From NCBI GenBank assembly GCA_041397775.1, contig JAWKWB010000006.1, forward strand, positions 186,001 through 250,000: a DNA stretch of 64,000 nt. Direction: 5' to 3'. The first letter of the stretch is position 1. Each line of letters starts with the position of its first letter. The position numbers were made by a program, and so were the translations under genes. Origin of the DNA: Ga0077555 sp041397775 (GTDB taxonomy: Bacteria; Pseudomonadota; Alphaproteobacteria; Rhizobiales; Hyphomicrobiaceae). Below are positions 61,412-64,000 of the stretch, one piece after another. The notes below the pieces were generated by a model. That model was not told the origin of the DNA, did not search any database, and saw only the letters and a list, made by a program, of their open reading frames with translations.

Positions 61412-62227
61412 ACTCGTGACCGCCGGGCCGATGACACGCCGGTAGAGGTGCCAGGATGCATGCCCCAGCACCGGCAGCACCACGATCAGCCCGACGAACA
61501 GCGACACGATCGAGAGCGCCGTCAGCGCGCCGATGACGATTGCCCATACGGCCATCGTGCGCGGGTTGACCGATACGGTCTTCACACTCGCGACCATTGC
61601 CGTGACGAAGTCGAGATCGCGGTCGTAGAGCAGTGGAAACGATATGACCGAGATCGAGAAGATCGAGAACGCGATGATGGCGCCCGCCAGATTGCCGATT
61701 GCCAGGAACAGCAGCCCGGACGGCGTCGTGAACAACTCGTTGACGAGATCGGCCGTCAACGCCTGGAAGCCCAGGAAGCCGAACGAGAGGATGGCAGCGA
61801 TATCCATCCACAAGACGAGCGCGAACCCCGTGATGAGTGCCATCCAGCGCAGATCGCGCCGTTGCGGCAGCCAGGGTGCCGACAAGACGGCCCTCCACGT
61901 TACCGGCGTATCCGTCTCGAGGCGGCGGCTGACGTCATAGAGACCGGTGGCGACGAACGGGGCGATCAGGGCAAACCCCATCGCCATGGGATAGGCGAGG
62001 TAGGGCATGCGAAGCTTCCAGAGCAGCAACAGGATGAGCCAGCCGCCCACTGCGTAGGAAAGGCCGAAAAAGAGGCTATGGACAGGGGCGCGCCGCATGT
62101 CCTGGATACCCGCGCCGAAGACCTCGACGAGATCCACGACCGTGATCGCGCGGATCTCGGGCAATGCCATGGTGCTCTTGGCTGTCGTCGCGGGCCTGGC
62201 TGCCGCCGGGTCTGTCGTCTCCGTCAT
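61409..62227 (-). CDS. DUF2189 family integral membrane protein
   Basis: 272 residues with about six membrane segments. IRAITVVDLVEVFGAGIQDM, then APVHSLFFGLSYAVGGWLIL, YLAYPMAMGFALIAPFVATG and LYDVSRRLETDTPVTWRAVL are typical of DUF2189 (COG5473), where the D/E-x-G..D..R entry and the LY..SR..E turn are conserved. Function unknown in general. GGGGAG lies upstream of ATG 62227. The TAG stop lies within the terminal TAGTGTAGC of the hairpin element. The N-terminus is Ala/Thr-rich and polar. Confidence 0.87.
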   Translation of the reverse strand: MTETTDPAAARPATTAKSTMALPEIRAITVVDLVEVFGAGIQDMRRAPVHSLFFGLSYAVGGWLILLLLWKLRMPYLAYPMAMGFALIAPFVATGLYDVSRRLETDTPVTWRAVLSAPWLPQRRDLRWMALITGFALVLWMDIAAILSFGFLGFQALTADLVNELFTTPSGLLFLAIGNLAGAIIAFSIFSISVISFPLLYDRDLDFVTAMVASVKTVSVNPRTMAVWAIVIGALTALSIVSLFVGLIVVLPVLGHASWHLYRRVIGPAVTS

Positions 62228-62423
62228 TGCGCTCTCCCCTCGGTTCGTTTGCGGGAGGCTGTTTTAGGTCATGGCGCAGACTGCGAGAGCCACCGGTCCA
62301 CTCGCGCGGGACCGATGGCGAAATGCGCCCGCCTCCCCTTCGGCAATCAAGGGCTGCAAACGAGAGGGGCGACTTGACCGGGATCAAGCCGCGTACGGAT
62401 TTTTTTGCGCAGCCGCGTATCGG

Positions 62424-63221
62424 TCAGGCGATGCGGTGCAGAAACGCGTCGATCATCGCATTGGTCTCGGCGGGGCGCTCAAGCTGCGGGAAGTGCCCGA
62501 TGCCCGGAACGATATCGACGACGAGATCCTTCACGTTGTGGCGCAGCGTATCCAGATATGCCGTGGTCTGGCCCACCTGAAGAGGCAGGCGGCGGCCGTC
62601 GGAGAGGGTCTGCGTCGTCTGGATGGCGAGCATCGGCACTCGCACGCTGCGGGTGATGCGATCGAAATTCTCCGCGTCGTAGCGGCCGATGTCGGCAAAC
62701 AGCGGGCCTGCGATTTCGGGGGGACGAGCGACGGCGCGATCGATGATCGCCTGCGCTTTCGCCTTGTCGTAGTCGGGCCCGAACATCTGGCCGAACGCGG
62801 CCTTCGCCGCATTGGTATAGCCGGCGTCCGCGATGGCCTTGGCGCGGCCCTCGTGCGAGCGCGATCCGGTTTCGCCAAGGCGGCTGCCATCGACCAGGAT
62901 CAGTGCCTTGACGTGCTCGGGTGCGCGATCGGCCGCTTCCATGACGACGCGGCATCCCATGCTGTGGCCGACCAGGATCGCGGGAGGCAGATCGAGCGCG
63001 GCGAGCAGATCTGCAACGTCCTGCCCGTGTGTCTCGATGCGCGTGTGTGCGGCGGTTCCCGGCGACGTTCCGTGACCGCCCAGATCGACAGCGATGGTGT
63101 CGTGGCGCGGAGACAGATGGGCGACCACTTCGTCCCAGTCGCTGCGCGCACAACCGAAACCATGCACGAAGACGACAGGCGGATTTCCCGCGCCCTTGCG
63201 CGTGTAGTGAATGAGCGGCAT
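62424..63221 (-). CDS. Alpha/beta hydrolase (esterase/lactonase-like)
   Basis: 265 residues from ATG 63221, which has AGGAGA about eight bases upstream. The HG oxyanion motif is PPVVFVHGFGCARSDWDEVV, the nucleophile S87 lies in AILVGHSMGCRVVMEAADRA, and the catalytic His in PGIGHFPQLERPAETNAMI. The acid is likely in the region after RVPMLAIQTTQTLSDGRRLP. The compact size and motifs resemble pimeloyl-ester, haloperoxidase-like or enol-lactone hydrolases; I cannot choose among them. The gene lies 196 bases upstream of the DUF2189 gene on the same strand. Confidence 0.85.
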   Translation of the reverse strand: MPLIHYTRKGAGNPPVVFVHGFGCARSDWDEVVAHLSPRHDTIAVDLGGHGTSPGTAAHTRIETHGQDVADLLAALDLPPAILVGHSMGCRVVMEAADRAPEHVKALILVDGSRLGETGSRSHEGRAKAIADAGYTNAAKAAFGQMFGPDYDKAKAQAIIDRAVARPPEIAGPLFADIGRYDAENFDRITRSVRVPMLAIQTTQTLSDGRRLPLQVGQTTAYLDTLRHNVKDLVVDIVPGIGHFPQLERPAETNAMIDAFLHRIA

Positions 63222-63430
63222 GCGCCAATTCTCCTGCTTGTTCGTTTCTTGCGGCGCGCATGCACCGCGGGCCCCGAGTTTAGAACCAGCCAGCCCCCGC
63301 CTGCCAGCGCTTCGATCACGATCGCGTGTGCCAGACATTACGACACATAAATTGACCATCGTTCACCACAGGTTCAGCCGCCGACTTCTAGGGTGCCGAC
63401 ATGGAAACGCAGAACCCTCAGGAGACGAAC

Positions 63431-64000
63431 ATGCTGCACTCACTTTCGACAGGCTTACGATGTGGCCTCAGCGGCGCGGCACTCACCGCGATGGCATCGG
63501 GGCTGGCGATCGTTCCGGCGCAGGCTGGCGACGGACATCTGAAGACGCTCTCGTTCAAGACGACGAGCGCCTACAATCAGGTGGTGCGCGTCGTATCGAG
63601 CGACCGCAAGACCTGGAACAAGATCGAGCCGGGTACGGCGCGGTTCTTCGGCGAGATCGACATCGTCGCCAAGCCGCTGACGGCGACGCGGATCGTTCGC
63701 ACCGGCGTCGTGCTGGGCGCCTGCGGCAGTTCCTGCAACAGCACGCCGCTGATCTGGCAATCGGGCGTCAATCTCGGCAAGTCCTACCAGCACAGCCAGT
63801 ATTTCACGTTCGACCCGAGCAGGCTTCCCGTCAGCAAGAACGGTCACATCGCCACGCTGCCCTACGGCGACGACATCCTGCGCCGGTGCAACGAGAAACT
63901 CGCCGCGAACGGCCCGACGAAGGCGCACGCGTTCGACTACACCCTGCATGCGACGCTCGTCGTCGACAGCGAGCACGCCATTGCACAGGCCAATTCGCAA
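63431..64000 (+). CDS. Secreted protein of unknown function, cut by the window end
   Basis: An open frame of 190 codons from ATG 63431 runs off the window with no stop. AGGAG lies seven bases upstream of the ATG; ATG 63401 is in frame but less well placed. The signal peptide is MLHSLSTGLRCGLSGAALTA through VPAQA-GD. The mature part is polar and beta-rich (LKTLSFKTTSAYNQVVRVVS, TATRIVRTGVVLGACGSSCN) with three cysteines so far and no family I recognise. The opposite-strand frame over the same bases lacks these signals and is a shadow. Confidence 0.75.
   Translation, partial: MLHSLSTGLRCGLSGAALTAMASGLAIVPAQAGDGHLKTLSFKTTSAYNQVVRVVSSDRKTWNKIEPGTARFFGEIDIVAKPLTATRIVRTGVVLGACGSSCNSTPLIWQSGVNLGKSYQHSQYFTFDPSRLPVSKNGHIATLPYGDDILRRCNEKLAANGPTKAHAFDYTLHATLVVDSEHAIAQANSQ

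Overview
The window is high-GC DNA, very probably from an alphaproteobacterium of the order Hyphomicrobiales (Rhizobiales). This rests on gene content and order: fabZ-lpxA-lpxI-lpxB, a ccmIEFH - degP - two-component system - glnE block, the carboxynorspermidine route to spermidine, and tig-clpP-clpX-lon-hup. I cannot name the genus. All calls come from reading the sequence by eye, without database searches.

Layout. 1-4.9 kb: lipid A genes (fabZ end, lpxA, an unusually long lpxI, lpxB) with a translationally coupled folate/biopterin-type transporter. 4.9-7.9 kb (minus): EF-hand protein, ECF sigma factor, probable anti-sigma factor and periplasmic metal-sensor-like protein, chained by ATGA overlaps. 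8-14.7 kb (minus): degP, response regulator, histidine kinase, glnE. 15-20.5 kb: a secreted trypsin-like protease, convergent with ccmIEFH (cytochrome c maturation). 20.6-23.6 kb: envelope proteins. 23.6-38.2 kb: the two spermidine genes, nspC and carboxynorspermidine synthase, are held apart by about 12 kb of accessory DNA. That insert carries a HigB toxin, a HigA/ImmA-type fusion antitoxin, a CusF/CusA/CusB-type copper efflux cluster and many repeats. 38.3-47 kb: housekeeping and catabolic enzymes (SDR, MsrA, carbamoylase-type amidase, FadH, D-tartrate dehydratase). 47-56.3 kb: rpmB, an outer-membrane barrel, tRNA-Leu, then tig, clpP, clpX, lon and an HU gene (protein quality control). 56.3-64 kb: an unknown membrane protein, an MFS transporter, a FAD monooxygenase, two alpha/beta hydrolases, a DUF2189 membrane protein and a secreted protein cut by the window edge.

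The most unusual content is non-coding. One family consists of paired hairpins: a ~75-bp hairpin, a 15-nt linker and a ~75-bp hairpin. It occurs at 14.8, 39.8-40.1, 59.9-60.4 and 61.2-61.4 kb. Members of unrelated sequence keep nearly the same geometry, including a 4-nt bulge on the linker-facing arm of each hairpin, and one tandem array shows a compensatory base change. A second set (158-bp palindromic R1 plus GC-rich R2 and R3 modules) brackets the copper cluster and recurs at 41.5-41.9 kb. No transposase gene is visible in the window.
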